Position numbers and translations under genes: made by a program | Notes under the pieces: model-generated | The model's database searches: none | Told to the model about the DNA's origin: nothing | What the model saw: only the letters and a program-made list of their open reading frames with translations | Shown: piece by piece, positions 15,380 to 24,698 of the stretch | Layout of the letters: each line of letters begins with the position of its first letter | How positions within the stretch are numbered: the stretch's first letter is position 1 | Origin: Tumebacillus amylolyticus | Lineage (GTDB): Bacteria > Bacillota > Bacilli > Tumebacillales > Tumebacillaceae | Direction: 5' to 3' | DNA length: 64,000 bases | Assembly: GCF_016722965.1 (NCBI RefSeq) | Contig: NZ_JAEQNB010000001.1 | Span: 847,929-911,928, forward strand

Positions 15380-16321
15380 ATGAGTCATGCAATTCTATTG
15401 GTCGGACACGGCAGCCGTGTGCAGGAGGGCAACTCCGAGTTGCTCGCTTTTGCCGGTCGCGTACAGGGTCGTCTCGGGGAGAAGTACCCAATTATCGAGA
15501 CATGCTTTCTGGAATTGACCACGCCGACGATTCCGCAGGGGATTGCCGCCTGTGTCGAGCGCGGAGCAACACGGGTGACGCTGGTGCCGATCATTTTGTT
15601 TGGCGCAGGGCACTCCAAAATTCACATCCCGCATGCGATTGACAACGCACGCGAGCTCTACCCGCACGTTGAATTCTCGTATGGAAAACCGATTGGCGTG
15701 CATCCGAAAGCGTTGGACATCTTGACAACGCGTGTAGAAGAAGCGGGGTTGGAGCGGGGTCGTCGTGAGGGCGAGCCGCGGACGGACGAAGCGATTCTCA
15801 TCGTCGGGCGCGGGAGCAGCGATCCCGATGCGAACAGCGACCTTTTTAAAGTGTCGAGGTTGTTGTGGGAACGGACGCCTGTGAAGCACGTGGAGACTTG
15901 CTATATCGGCGTGACCGACCCGAACTTTGAAGACGGGTTGAAACGGTGCTTGGCGTTGGGAGCGAAGCGGGTGTATGTGTTGCCGTACTTCCTCTTTACA
16001 GGTGTATTGATCAAGCGAATTGAGGATTTCATGGATGTGTTTCGGACGACGTATCCGCAGGTGGAGTTGCGATTGGCGGAATACTTCGGCTTCCACGACG
16101 CGTTGATCGATCTGGTGCAAGAGCGGGCCGAAGAAGCGGCGCAGGGCGATGTGAAGATGAACTGCGACCACTGCCAGTTCAGGCTGATGGCGATGGATGA
16201 ACATCACCACCATCACGACCATGATCATGAGCACGGACATCACCACCATCATGAGCATGAACACGATCATGACCATCACGATCACGAACCTATTCACGCT
16301 CATGAGGAGGCCGTAAAATGA
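15380..16321 (+). CDS. cbiX: Sirohydrochlorin cobaltochelatase CbiX, long form
   Basis: The ATG at 15380 is preceded by AAAGGGGACGG. The 313-residue enzyme inserts cobalt into sirohydrochlorin. It has two CbiX-type modules, the first starting HAILLVGHGSRVQEGN (His10) and the second AILIVGRGSSDPDANSD. Both show the usual PYFLFTG or PIILFGAGH chelatase pieces. A MNCDHC motif near residue 258 fits the M-x-C-x-x-C cluster site described for B. megaterium CbiX. The C-terminal 40 residues are extremely rich in His, Asp and Glu, a likely metal store. It overlaps the next gene by four bases (ATGA). Confidence 0.93.
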   Translation: MSHAILLVGHGSRVQEGNSELLAFAGRVQGRLGEKYPIIETCFLELTTPTIPQGIAACVERGATRVTLVPIILFGAGHSKIHIPHAIDNARELYPHVEFSYGKPIGVHPKALDILTTRVEEAGLERGRREGEPRTDEAILIVGRGSSDPDANSDLFKVSRLLWERTPVKHVETCYIGVTDPNFEDGLKRCLALGAKRVYVLPYFLFTGVLIKRIEDFMDVFRTTYPQVELRLAEYFGFHDALIDLVQERAEEAAQGDVKMNCDHCQFRLMAMDEHHHHHDHDHEHGHHHHHEHEHDHDHHDHEPIHAHEEAVK

Positions 16322-17103
16322 TCCTCCATCTCGCCGGAACCTCCGACGCCCGCGAACTCGCGGTCCAATTGCGCGAGTCGGGATTTGACTTGACCGCCTC
16401 GGTCGTCACCGACAGCGCGGCTCAATCTCTTCAGGAAGCAGGCGTCCCTGTCCGCGTCGGCCGCTTAACCTCCGACGAAATGGTCGCCTACATCCACGAG
16501 CACAAAATCCGTGCCGTCGTCGACGCCGCCCACCCGTTCGCAGAGGAAGCTCACAAAAACGCGATGATCGCCACCGAAACGTGCGGCATCCCCTACCTTC
16601 GCTTCGAACGCGAAGCACTCACATTCGCCGACAACCCCCTGCTCCACTACGTCGACGACTACGCCCAAGCAGCAGAAAAAGCGGCTGAACTCGGTGGCAA
16701 CGTCCTGCTCACCACCGGCAGCAAAACCCTGCAAATCTTCACCCAACGCTTGCTCGGCACCCCCGGCGTGACCCTCTACGCCCGGATGTTGCCCCGCCTC
16801 GACAACATGGAAAAATGCGCCGAACTCGGCGTCGAACAAAAACACATCATCGCCATGCAAGGCCCTTTTTCAAAGGAACTCAACATCGCCCTCTACCGCA
16901 ACTTCGCCATCGACGTCGTGGTGACCAAAGAGAGCGGCAAAGTCGGCGCCGTCGATGACAAAGTGGAATCCGCCCTCGAACTCGGACTCCACATCATCCT
17001 CATCGGTCGCCCCGGACTTGCGTACGGCACCGTCTACTCGGACTTCGAACCCCTGCTCCACCATCTAACCCACCTGCGAGGAGAGCTGACTCATGGAATT
17101 TAA
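16318..17103 (+). CDS. cbiJ: Cobalt-precorrin-6A reductase CbiJ/CobK
   Basis: The 261-residue enzyme uses NADH or NADPH to reduce (cobalt-)precorrin-6A. Family landmarks are MILHLAGTSDARELAVQL at the N-terminus, AVVDAAHPFAEEAHKNAM near residues 62-79, YLRFEREAL, LLTTGSKTLQIF and VVTKESGKVGAVDDKVESALELG. Length and order match CobK/CbiJ. It starts inside the stop of cbiX (ATGA) and overlaps cbiC by 11 bases, so translation is coupled on both sides. Confidence 0.92.
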   Translation: MILHLAGTSDARELAVQLRESGFDLTASVVTDSAAQSLQEAGVPVRVGRLTSDEMVAYIHEHKIRAVVDAAHPFAEEAHKNAMIATETCGIPYLRFEREALTFADNPLLHYVDDYAQAAEKAAELGGNVLLTTGSKTLQIFTQRLLGTPGVTLYARMLPRLDNMEKCAELGVEQKHIIAMQGPFSKELNIALYRNFAIDVVVTKESGKVGAVDDKVESALELGLHIILIGRPGLAYGTVYSDFEPLLHHLTHLRGELTHGI

Positions 17104-17749
17104 CACCGACTTCAAACCGTTGACCGTCCAACCGCAAGAGATCGAGAGCTTGAGTTTTGAAATCATCACCTCGGAGATCGGCGAGCACCCGTTCACCGAC
17201 GAGCAATACCCCGTCGTCCAACGCGTCATCCATGCTTCTGCCGACTTCGATCTCGGCCGCAGCCTCGTGTTCCACCGCGAAGCGATCACGGCAGGGATTG
17301 CGGCGATTCGAGCGGGCAAGCCCGTTTTTGCAGACGTGCAGATGATTCAATCGGGCATCTCCAAACCGCGCATCGAAAAATTTGGAGGCAAGGTCGAAGT
17401 CTACATCTCCGACGCAGACGTTGCCGCCGAAGCGAAAAAACACAACCTCACCCGCGCCATCATCGCCACCCGCAAAGCGGTCGCCGAATGTCCGGACGGG
17501 ATCTTCGTCATCGGCAACGCGCCGACCGCCCTCTTGGAACTGATCCGTTTGGTAAAAACGGGAGAGGCACGCCCCTCGCTTGTCATCGGCATGCCGGTTG
17601 GCTTCGTCTCGGCGGCTGAATCCAAAGAAGAACTCGCGAAACTGATCGACGGCGACGTGCCGTTCATCACCAACATCGGACGCAAGGGCGGCTCCCCCGT
17701 CTCTGTCGCCGCTCTGAACGCGCTCTCCCTCCTCGCCGAACGAGCATGA
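17093..17749 (+). CDS. cbiC: Cobalt-precorrin-8 methylmutase CbiC/CobH
   Basis: The 218-residue enzyme moves a methyl group from C11 to C12 to make (hydrogeno)cobyrinic acid. QRVIHASADFDLGRSLVF carries the catalytic His47. VFADVQMIQSGI and FVIGNAPTALLEL are also typical, as is the closing GRKGGSPVSVAALNALSLLA. Length is normal. It has a GAGGAGAG ribosome site inside cbiJ and overlaps cbiD by four bases. Confidence 0.94.
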   Translation: MEFNTDFKPLTVQPQEIESLSFEIITSEIGEHPFTDEQYPVVQRVIHASADFDLGRSLVFHREAITAGIAAIRAGKPVFADVQMIQSGISKPRIEKFGGKVEVYISDADVAAEAKKHNLTRAIIATRKAVAECPDGIFVIGNAPTALLELIRLVKTGEARPSLVIGMPVGFVSAAESKEELAKLIDGDVPFITNIGRKGGSPVSVAALNALSLLAERA

Positions 17750-18882
17750 CCATGAAAGACCCGGAAAAAGACCCGTCGCAGATGCGGCGCGGCTACACCA
17801 CGGGAGCCAATGCAACCGCTGCGACGAAAGCCGCGTTGCTCGCTCTGATCACACAGGAGCCGGTGCTCTCTGTCGAAATTCTCCTGCCCATCGGCGAGAG
17901 AATCGAATTTCAGATGGTGAGCTGCGGCGTAGAAGAACAACGCGTCGTCTGCGGTGTCATCAAAGACGCAGGGGACGACCCGGACGCAACGCATCGCGCG
18001 CTCATCCTCGCCGAAGTCTCGTGGGCAGACGGCCACGGCGAAATCGACCTCGACGGGGGGATCGGTGTCGGGCGTGTCACCAAGCCCGGTTTGCCGGTCC
18101 CCGTCGGAGAAGCGGCGATCAACCCCGTTCCTCGGCGCATGATTCGCAAAGTGGCCGCCGATCTGCTCAACGAGTACGGCATCACCCGAAGTGTACGCAT
18201 CGTGATCTCCGTCCCTCAGGGCGTGGAGATCGCCAAAAAAACGCTCAACGAACGCCTCGGCATCGTGGGCGGTATTTCCATTCTCGGCACGAAAGGGATC
18301 GTCGTGCCTTTTTCCACAGCGGCGTATCAAGCGTCTGTCGTGCAAGCGATCAAAGTGGCACGGGCGAGCGGTTGCGACCATCTCGTACTCACGACGGGCG
18401 GCAGTTCGGAGAAGTACGCGATGAAGCTCTACCCCGAACTCCCGCAGGAGGCGTTCATCCAGATGGGCGACTTCGTCGGCTTCTCCCTCCGTCATGCAAA
18501 AAGGCAGGGTGCCGCGCACATCTCGCTCGTCGGTATGATGGGCAAGTTCTCCAAAATCGCCCAAGGCGTGATGATGGTGCATTCCAAATCGGCGCCCGTG
18601 GATTTTGACTTCCTCGCAAGCATTGCCGAGAGTTGCGGCGCAACGCCTGAGCTTCTGGATGAGGTCCGTGGGGCGAACACCGCGTCTCTCGTCGGGGACC
18701 TCATGCTGGCGGCGGGCCACGAAGATTTTTTTGAAAAACTGTGTCGCCACGCCTCGCGTCACAGTCTCGACGAGGTCGGCGGCGGCCTCCTGGTGGAGAC
18801 GGTGCTGACGACGATGAAAGGCGAACTGTTAGGAAGGGGTGGCATTGATGAACGAGATTCATGTGATCGGAATCGGGGATGA
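17746..18882 (+). CDS. cbiD: Cobalt-precorrin-5B C1-methyltransferase CbiD
   Basis: The 378-residue protein matches CbiD, the marker enzyme of the anaerobic, early-cobalt route. It uses SAM to methylate C1. Typical segments are MRRGYTTGANATAATKAAL, KDAGDDPDATHRALI, GGIGVGRVTKPGLPVPVGEAAINPVPRRMI, LVLTTGGSSEKYAM and FVGFSLRHAKRQGAAHISLVGMMGKFSKIAQG. An ATG a few codons into the annotated frame (MKDPEKD) could equally be the start. The C-terminus overlaps cbiET by 35 bases. Confidence 0.93.
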   Translation: MTMKDPEKDPSQMRRGYTTGANATAATKAALLALITQEPVLSVEILLPIGERIEFQMVSCGVEEQRVVCGVIKDAGDDPDATHRALILAEVSWADGHGEIDLDGGIGVGRVTKPGLPVPVGEAAINPVPRRMIRKVAADLLNEYGITRSVRIVISVPQGVEIAKKTLNERLGIVGGISILGTKGIVVPFSTAAYQASVVQAIKVARASGCDHLVLTTGGSSEKYAMKLYPELPQEAFIQMGDFVGFSLRHAKRQGAAHISLVGMMGKFSKIAQGVMMVHSKSAPVDFDFLASIAESCGATPELLDEVRGANTASLVGDLMLAAGHEDFFEKLCRHASRHSLDEVGGGLLVETVLTTMKGELLGRGGIDERDSCDRNRG

Positions 18883-20086
18883 CGGCGCGGCCGGCCTGTT
18901 CCCGGCACAGCGAGAGTTGGTCGAGAAGGCCGGTTTGTTGATCGGAGGGGCACGGCACCTCCGTTTTTTCCCGGAGTTTGCGGGGGAGACCTACATCATT
19001 ACCGGCAAACTGACCGAACTGGTGGACGTCCTCCACGAAAAACGCGCGCAGAACATCGTCGTGCTCGCATCCGGCGACCCGATGTTCTACGGAATCGGAG
19101 CGTACTTGAGCAAAAAAGTGCCGGGCCTCACCGTCCACCCGCACTTGTCTTCGATCCAATTGGCCTTCGCCCGTGCAGGTCTCGGTTGGCAAGACGCGCA
19201 CATCGACTCCCTGCATGGAAAAAGCATCAAGGGCCTCGCCCAACGTCTCGACGGCAAGCCGAAGGTGGCGCTTTTGACAGATGACACCAACACGCCCGCG
19301 ACGATTGCGTGGTACTTGCAACATTACGGGATGACGGAGTACGAGATGGTCGTCGCCGAGAACTTGGGTAGTGGCGACGATCGAGTGCGCACATTCAAGG
19401 ACCTGCACGAAGTCGAAGGGCAGGAGTTCTCACCGCTGAACGTCGTCCTCTTGCTGCACAAGCGGGAAGCCCGCGTCCCGCGCTGGACGCTTGGCATCGA
19501 AGACGAAGACTTCGCCCAGCGAAAACCGGACAAAGGGCTGATCACCAAGCGCGAAGTCCGCGTGCTCTCGCTGTCTGAACTCAACCTCCGCCCCGACAGC
19601 ATCGTCTGGGACATCGGCACCTGCACGGCATCCGTTGCCATCGAAGCGGCCAAACTTGCGAATCTCGGTCGCGTCTACGCCATTGAGAAAAACGAAGCCG
19701 ACCTTGAAAACGCCGAACAGAACGCCCAAAAGTTCCGCACCGATTTGCACCTCTACCACGGAAAAGCGCCGGAGTTTCTCGATACGTGGCCTGACCCGGA
19801 TGCTGTATTTATCGGTGGCAGCGGCGGCGAAATGTCGGAAGTGCTCCGTCTCGCCTCGGAGCGTTTGCGTCCGCAGGGTCGCATCGTTCTGAACGCCGCG
19901 ACGATTGAGACTCTCTACGACGCCACGCAGACGTTTGCCAAACTTGGCATGACATTCCGCGTTACACTTTTACAGACGGCGAGAAGCAAGCCGATTCTCA
20001 ACATGACCCGATTTGAAGGGCTGAACCCGATCTACATCATCACCGCTTGGCAGACTGAAGTTCAAGAGAAGGAGGGAGACGCATGA
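18848..20086 (+). CDS. cbiET: Cobalt-precorrin-7 C5/C15-methyltransferase and decarboxylase, CbiE-CbiT fusion
   Basis: The ATG at 18848 has AGGAAGGGG eight bases upstream. The 412-residue protein joins two enzymes separate in many species and fused in CobL. Residues 1-205 are CbiE (IHVIGIGDDGAAGLFPAQ, VLASGDPMFYGIGAYLSKKV), which methylates C5. Residues 215-412 are CbiT (LRPDSIVWDIGTCTASVAIEAAKL, AIEKNEADLENAEQNAQKF, DAVFIGGSGGEMSEVL), which methylates C15 and removes the C12 acetate carboxyl. It ends in an ATGA overlap with cbiL. Confidence 0.94.
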   Translation: MNEIHVIGIGDDGAAGLFPAQRELVEKAGLLIGGARHLRFFPEFAGETYIITGKLTELVDVLHEKRAQNIVVLASGDPMFYGIGAYLSKKVPGLTVHPHLSSIQLAFARAGLGWQDAHIDSLHGKSIKGLAQRLDGKPKVALLTDDTNTPATIAWYLQHYGMTEYEMVVAENLGSGDDRVRTFKDLHEVEGQEFSPLNVVLLLHKREARVPRWTLGIEDEDFAQRKPDKGLITKREVRVLSLSELNLRPDSIVWDIGTCTASVAIEAAKLANLGRVYAIEKNEADLENAEQNAQKFRTDLHLYHGKAPEFLDTWPDPDAVFIGGSGGEMSEVLRLASERLRPQGRIVLNAATIETLYDATQTFAKLGMTFRVTLLQTARSKPILNMTRFEGLNPIYIITAWQTEVQEKEGDA

Positions 20087-20811
20087 CCGGCACGACGACT
20101 GCAACCAAACTCGGCCGCCTCTACGGTCTCGGCGTGGGCCCCGGCGACCCGGAATTGATCACCGTCAAAGCGTTCCGTTTAATGAAGGAAGTCGACGTAA
20201 TCGCCTACCCCAAGAAACGCATGGGCAGCAAAAGCTACGCGCATCAGATCATGGAAACGTACATCCAACCGGGGGAGAAGGAATTGCTTGGACTCGTCTT
20301 CCCCATGACCAAGGACGAGGATGTCCTGAAAGCAAGTTGGGAGAAAACCGCGACGACGATTTGGGAGCATCTCGCCCTTGGCCGTGACGTTGCGTTCGTT
20401 ACAGAGGGCGATCCGAATCTCTACTCAACTTGGATTCACATGGCGCGCACGATGAAGTCTCTGCATCCCGAAGTGGAGATTCACTCCGTGCCGGGCATCT
20501 CGTCCGCACTGGGAGCTGCGTCGCGACTTGGACTGTACCTCGCAGACGGTGACGAGCATTTTGCGATCATCCCCGCCACGGAAGACCGAGAGACGATGCG
20601 TCGAGCGCTTGAGAATCACGACACCGTCGTTTTTATCAAAGTGGCGAAAGTCATCGACCTCATGATCGACCTGCTCTCCGAACTGAACCTTGATAGAAAC
20701 GCCTCCGTCGTCACCAAAGTGACGTCCGGCGAAGAACAAGTCTGGTTGGACATCCACGAGTTGAAAGGGCAGGAGTTGAACTATCTCACCCTGTTGGTGG
20801 TGCGCAAATGA
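20083..20811 (+). CDS. cbiL: Cobalt-precorrin-2 C20-methyltransferase CbiL/CobI
   Basis: This is a 242-residue class III methyltransferase with LGRLYGLGVGPGDPELITVKAFRLM at the N-terminus, VAFVTEGDPNLYSTWIHMA near residues 105-123, and VPGISSALGAASRLGLYLADGDEHFAIIPA. The GDPELITVKA and EGDPNLYST pieces are diagnostic for the C20 enzyme. It acts early, on cobalt-sirohydrochlorin, although its gene sits late in the operon. It overlaps both neighbours by four bases. Confidence 0.93.
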   Translation: MTGTTTATKLGRLYGLGVGPGDPELITVKAFRLMKEVDVIAYPKKRMGSKSYAHQIMETYIQPGEKELLGLVFPMTKDEDVLKASWEKTATTIWEHLALGRDVAFVTEGDPNLYSTWIHMARTMKSLHPEVEIHSVPGISSALGAASRLGLYLADGDEHFAIIPATEDRETMRRALENHDTVVFIKVAKVIDLMIDLLSELNLDRNASVVTKVTSGEEQVWLDIHELKGQELNYLTLLVVRK

Positions 20812-21602
20812 CCCTCGAACCGAAAGTGTACATCGTAGGAGCAGGTCCCGGCGATCCTGATCTGATCACCGTGAAGGGCTTGAACATCCTGCAAAATGCC
20901 GATGTCGTCCTCTACACCGACTCCCTCGTCAACGACGAACTGATCGCCCGCGCCAAACCGAGCGCCGAAGTGTTGAAAAGCGCCGGCATGGACCTCGACG
21001 AAATGGTCGCCCTGATGATCGACCGCGTGCAGCAGGGCAAAAGCGTTGCTCGCGTCCATACGGGGGACCCGGCGATCTACGGCGCGATCATGGAGCAGAT
21101 GAGTTTGTTGAAGGGGGCGGGGGTGTCGTATGAGATCATTCCGGGCGTCTCTTCCGTCTTCGCATCGGCGGCCGCGTTGCAAGCGGAGTTGACGATTCCC
21201 GAACTGACCCAGACGCTGATCCTCACCCGTGCAGAGGGACGGACTCCCGTGCCGGACTTGGAAAAACTCACCGACCTTGCCAAGCACAACTGCACCATCG
21301 CGTTGTACCTCAGTGCGACGCTGACGAAAAAAGTCATGGGCGAGCTCTTCGAGGCCGGTTGGACGGCAGACACGCCGATCGCGGTCGTGCAACGAGCGAC
21401 TTGGCCGGATCAAAAAATCGTCCGCACGACGCTCGGCGAACTCGACAATGCGATGCGCGAACACAACATTCGCTCGCACGCGATGATCTTGATGGGCTGG
21501 GCGCTCGACCCGACGCTGGTCGATCAAGGCGGACACCGCTCCAAACTGTATGACAAGGAGTTCACCCACCGCTTCCGCAAAGGGGTGTCGTCCAATGTCT
21601 AA
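20808..21602 (+). CDS. cbiF: Cobalt-precorrin-4 C11-methyltransferase CbiF/CobM
   Basis: The 264-residue class III methyltransferase has [40 protein letters not shown] at its start, VHTGDPAIYGAIMEQM near residues 83-98, and IPGVSSVFASAAALQAELTIPELTQTLILTRAEGRTPVP. The last block identifies CbiF/CobM. The late ATWPDQKIVRTTLGEL and MILMGWALDP are also typical. It methylates C11 of cobalt-precorrin-4. It overlaps cbiG by eight bases. Confidence 0.94.
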   Translation: MTLEPKVYIVGAGPGDPDLITVKGLNILQNADVVLYTDSLVNDELIARAKPSAEVLKSAGMDLDEMVALMIDRVQQGKSVARVHTGDPAIYGAIMEQMSLLKGAGVSYEIIPGVSSVFASAAALQAELTIPELTQTLILTRAEGRTPVPDLEKLTDLAKHNCTIALYLSATLTKKVMGELFEAGWTADTPIAVVQRATWPDQKIVRTTLGELDNAMREHNIRSHAMILMGWALDPTLVDQGGHRSKLYDKEFTHRFRKGVSSNV

Positions 21603-22734
21603 CCCCTACGCCATCGTCGCCATCACCAAGCACGGGGTGGAAGCGGCACGCAAGTTGCAGGAGAAGTTGCCCGGTTCGGACCTCTATTATATGAAGAAAT
21701 TCGAACAGGGCGATGAGGGGGAGCGTGGCATTCAGCTCTTCGAAGGTTCGGTGCGGCTGATCTTGCCCGACCTGTTTCAGCGGTACACGGGGATCATTCA
21801 ATTCATCTCGCTCGGGGCTGTCGTTCGGATGATCGCCCCGATCTTGCAAGATAAAAAAACGGACCCCGGCGTCGTGGTCGTCGACGACCGCGCGCAATTC
21901 GCCATCTCCGTTCTCTCGGGGCATCTCGGCGGAGCGAACGAATTGACGCGCATCGTGGCAGACTTGCTCGGAGCAACTCCTGTCGTCACCACAGCGTCCG
22001 ACGTGCAGAAGACGATCCCCGTCGATCTCTTCGGTCGGCAGTTCGGGTGGCAGATTGAGAGCTTTGAGCGAGCGACCCCCGTTTCGGCAGCGGTGGTCAA
22101 TGAGGAGCCCGTTGTGATCGTGCAAGAGTCGGGGGAGGAGAATTGGTGGAGTTTTGACAAGCCGCTGCCTGACCATTTCCGAGTCGTAGGCTCGGCAGAC
22201 GAAGCGCTTGAACTTCGCACAGAATGGCCGTGGAACGCGGCGTTGGTCGTGACACATCGCCTGCTTTCCACCGAGCAAGAGTTGGCACTGCTCGCAAACG
22301 GCGTCCTCTACCGCCCGAAGAACATCGTCCTCGGCATCGGTTGCAACCGTGGCACGTCGCTGGAAGAGATCGAGTCTGTCATCACCGACACGCTCCAAGA
22401 ACTGAACTTCTCCCCAAAAAGTGTCCGCAACATCGCGTCCATCGATCTGAAAAAAGACGAGCAAGGACTCCTCGATCTCTGCGCCAAATACGGCTGGGGC
22501 TTCGACACGTACACGCCCGCTGAGCTAAATGAAGTTCCACTGGCGAACCCGTCAGATACGGTTTTCAAATTCACGGGAGCTTACGGAGTCAGCGAACCTG
22601 CGGCACGCCTGTCCTCAGGCGCTTCGGAGTGGGTGCTTGAAAAACGGAAGTCGGGCAACGTCACCATTTCTGTAGCCATCGTGCCAAGCAGTCCGATTAC
22701 CTCGCAACTCGCAGGAGGTGTCGCCACGTCATGA
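21595..22734 (+). CDS. cbiG: Cobalt-precorrin-5A hydrolase CbiG
   Basis: The ATG at 21595 lies within the end of cbiF. The 379-residue enzyme opens the delta-lactone and releases the two-carbon fragment as acetaldehyde, a step unique to the anaerobic route. The N-terminal domain has QFISLGAVVRMIAPILQDKKTDPGVVVVDD and AISVLSGHLGGANELTRIVADLLGATPVVTTASD. A middle segment is variable. The C-terminal CbiG domain starts NIVLGIGCNRGTSLEEIE and continues through ASIDLKKDEQGLLDLCAKYGW. It overlaps cbiA by four bases. Confidence 0.93.
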   Translation: MSNPYAIVAITKHGVEAARKLQEKLPGSDLYYMKKFEQGDEGERGIQLFEGSVRLILPDLFQRYTGIIQFISLGAVVRMIAPILQDKKTDPGVVVVDDRAQFAISVLSGHLGGANELTRIVADLLGATPVVTTASDVQKTIPVDLFGRQFGWQIESFERATPVSAAVVNEEPVVIVQESGEENWWSFDKPLPDHFRVVGSADEALELRTEWPWNAALVVTHRLLSTEQELALLANGVLYRPKNIVLGIGCNRGTSLEEIESVITDTLQELNFSPKSVRNIASIDLKKDEQGLLDLCAKYGWGFDTYTPAELNEVPLANPSDTVFKFTGAYGVSEPAARLSSGASEWVLEKRKSGNVTISVAIVPSSPITSQLAGGVATS

Positions 22735-24125
22735 CGCAAACTCAACTTCACCACCGTCCGCGTCTCGTCATCGGCGGCACGGGCAGCGGGGTCGGCAAAA
22801 CGACCGTCACACTCGGCCTGCTCGCCGCTTTTAAGAGACGGGGTCTCCACGTCCAAGGCTTCAAATGCGGCCCCGACTACATCGATCCGAGCTACCACAC
22901 CGCCGTCACAGGCCGCCCGTCGAGAAACCTCGATACGTGGATGACGACGCCTTCGATCATGCGCGAAGTGTTTCTGCGCGGTTCCCAAGACGCCGACCTC
23001 TCGATCATCGAAGGCGTCATGGGCTACTACGACGGCAAAGACCCGCGCACCAACCAAGGCAGCACCGCTGAAATCTCCATGCTTCTCCAGGCCCCGACGA
23101 TTCTGCTCGTCAACATCGCGAGCATGGCACGCTCCGCCGCCGCCATCGTCAAAGGCTTCTGCACCCTGACCGAAGGCGCACCCATCGCAGGGATCATCGC
23201 CAACCAAGCGGGCAGCACCGGACACATTTCGCTCGTGCGCACCGCCATCGAGCAAGAATGCGGCATCCCCCTGCTGGGAGGCTTCACGAGAACGCCGGGC
23301 ATCGAAATCCCGGAACGACATCTCGGTCTCATCCCCGCCGTGGAGCGCGGCGAACTGGAGCCGCTTTTTCAAAAACTGGCCGACCTCGTCGAAGAGCATC
23401 TCGACCTCGACCGAATTCTCACCATCGCCCAAAGCGCACCGCCGCTTGCTGAACCGGAGGCTCCGCACCTCTTCACAACGCCCGCCGCGAGCACGGTAAA
23501 AATCGCCGTCGCCCGCGACGCCGCGTTTAACTTCTACTACGCGGAGAACTTGGAGTTGTTGGAGCAGTTGGGAGCACAGCTTCACTTTTTCTCCCCGCTT
23601 GCCGGAGAAAAAGTTCCCGCGGACGCCGATGCTCTCTATCTGGGCGGAGGCTTCCCCGAGGAATTTGCCCGCGAGTTGCACCACCACGCAGAGGTTCGTG
23701 CCGACCTCTACACCCGAATTTCAGACGGACTCCCGACCCTCGCCGAGTGCGGAGGCTACATGTATCTCTGCAACTCGATCACCGACCGCGCGGGAGAATC
23801 CTACGAAATGGTCGGCCTGATCCCGTCCGACGTGCAGATGCAAGACCGTCTCGCCGCACTCGGGTATCGAGAAGCGGCGGCCGCCACGCAGCACTTTTTA
23901 TTGGAAGCGGGGGAGCAGGTGCGTGGACATGAGTTCCACTACTCCACCTCGACCGAATCGGCACCCAAAGCCTACGTCACCAAAGGCATGCGCGGACAAA
24001 AAGAGGAGGGCTACACCACTGCCAACCTCGTCGCCGGCTACACGCACCTCTACTTCCCGTCGAACCCCGGCGTCCCGCGACGCTTCGTAGAAGCCGCGAC
24101 CACGTACCAAACAAGGAGGGCCTAA
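22731..24125 (+). CDS. cbiA: Cobyrinate a,c-diamide synthase CbiA/CobB
   Basis: The 464-residue ATP- and glutamine-dependent enzyme amidates the a and c side chains of cobyrinate. The N-terminal dethiobiotin-synthase-like domain has the P-loop GGTGSGVGKTTVTLGL at residues 15-30. FKCGPDYIDPSYHTAVTGRPSRNLDTWM and VEGVMGYYDG follow. The C-terminal class I amidotransferase-like domain has DALYLGGGFPEEFA and the nucleophile Cys in TLAECGGYMYL. Length is normal. A four-base gap separates it from cobO. Confidence 0.94.
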   Translation: MTQTQLHHRPRLVIGGTGSGVGKTTVTLGLLAAFKRRGLHVQGFKCGPDYIDPSYHTAVTGRPSRNLDTWMTTPSIMREVFLRGSQDADLSIIEGVMGYYDGKDPRTNQGSTAEISMLLQAPTILLVNIASMARSAAAIVKGFCTLTEGAPIAGIIANQAGSTGHISLVRTAIEQECGIPLLGGFTRTPGIEIPERHLGLIPAVERGELEPLFQKLADLVEEHLDLDRILTIAQSAPPLAEPEAPHLFTTPAASTVKIAVARDAAFNFYYAENLELLEQLGAQLHFFSPLAGEKVPADADALYLGGGFPEEFARELHHHAEVRADLYTRISDGLPTLAECGGYMYLCNSITDRAGESYEMVGLIPSDVQMQDRLAALGYREAAAATQHFLLEAGEQVRGHEFHYSTSTESAPKAYVTKGMRGQKEEGYTTANLVAGYTHLYFPSNPGVPRRFVEAATTYQTRRA

Positions 24126-24129
24126 CCGC

Positions 24130-24675
24130 ATGGATCGCACTCGACGACGGGGCATGACCCTCGTCTACACAGGAGATGGCAAAGGAAAAACCACCGCCGC
24201 CCTCGGTCTCTGCCTCCGAGCTGTCGGACGGGGCTACAAAGTGCTCGTCCTGCAATTCATCAAAGGCCCGCAACGCACCTACGGGGAAAAAGAAGCCCTC
24301 GCCGCCCTCGGCGTTGACATGCGCCAACTCGGCATCGGCTTCACTTGGACGAAAACGCCGGAGGAGCACCGAACCGCGCTGGCGGAGGCTTGGCGAATCG
24401 TGCAAGCGGAAGTCCGTTCCGGCGACTACGACGTGGTGGTGCTCGACGAACTGAACAACGCGCTCGCCATCACGAAGTTTCCCATCGACGACGTGCTCCC
24501 GCTCCACGAAGTTCTCGACCTGATCCGCACCCGCCCGTCCTACACGCATCTGGTGATCACGGGACGCGATGCAAAACCCGAAGTGAAAGAACTGGCCGAC
24601 TTGGTCACGGAGATGCAACCGCTCAAACATTACTACGACGAGGGCATCCCTGCGGTGTACGGAGTCGAGTTTTAA
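24130..24675 (+). CDS. cobO: Cob(I)yrinic acid a,c-diamide adenosyltransferase
   Basis: The 181-residue protein is of the CobA/CobO/BtuR type. MTLVYTGDGKGKTTAALGLCLRAVGRG carries a P-loop (Gly15 to Thr22) that binds ATP in the reversed orientation of this family. VLQFIKGPQRTYGEKEAL, VVVLDELNNAL and HLVITGRDAKPEVKELADLVTEM follow. It attaches the 5-deoxyadenosyl group to the reduced corrinoid cobalt. Its product form, adenosylated, is what the CarH-like regulator and the following enzymes need. A GAGG site lies just before the GTG of the next gene. Confidence 0.94.
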   Translation: MDRTRRRGMTLVYTGDGKGKTTAALGLCLRAVGRGYKVLVLQFIKGPQRTYGEKEALAALGVDMRQLGIGFTWTKTPEEHRTALAEAWRIVQAEVRSGDYDVVVLDELNNALAITKFPIDDVLPLHEVLDLIRTRPSYTHLVITGRDAKPEVKELADLVTEMQPLKHYYDEGIPAVYGVEF

Positions 24676-24698
24676 GTGAAGAGGAGGAGAAACGAAGC

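Noticed and set aside
16195-16318. CAT/CAC-rich repeats as a possible tandem-repeat element
   Set aside because: They encode the in-frame His-rich tail of CbiX, known from B. megaterium, so no separate repeat element is needed.
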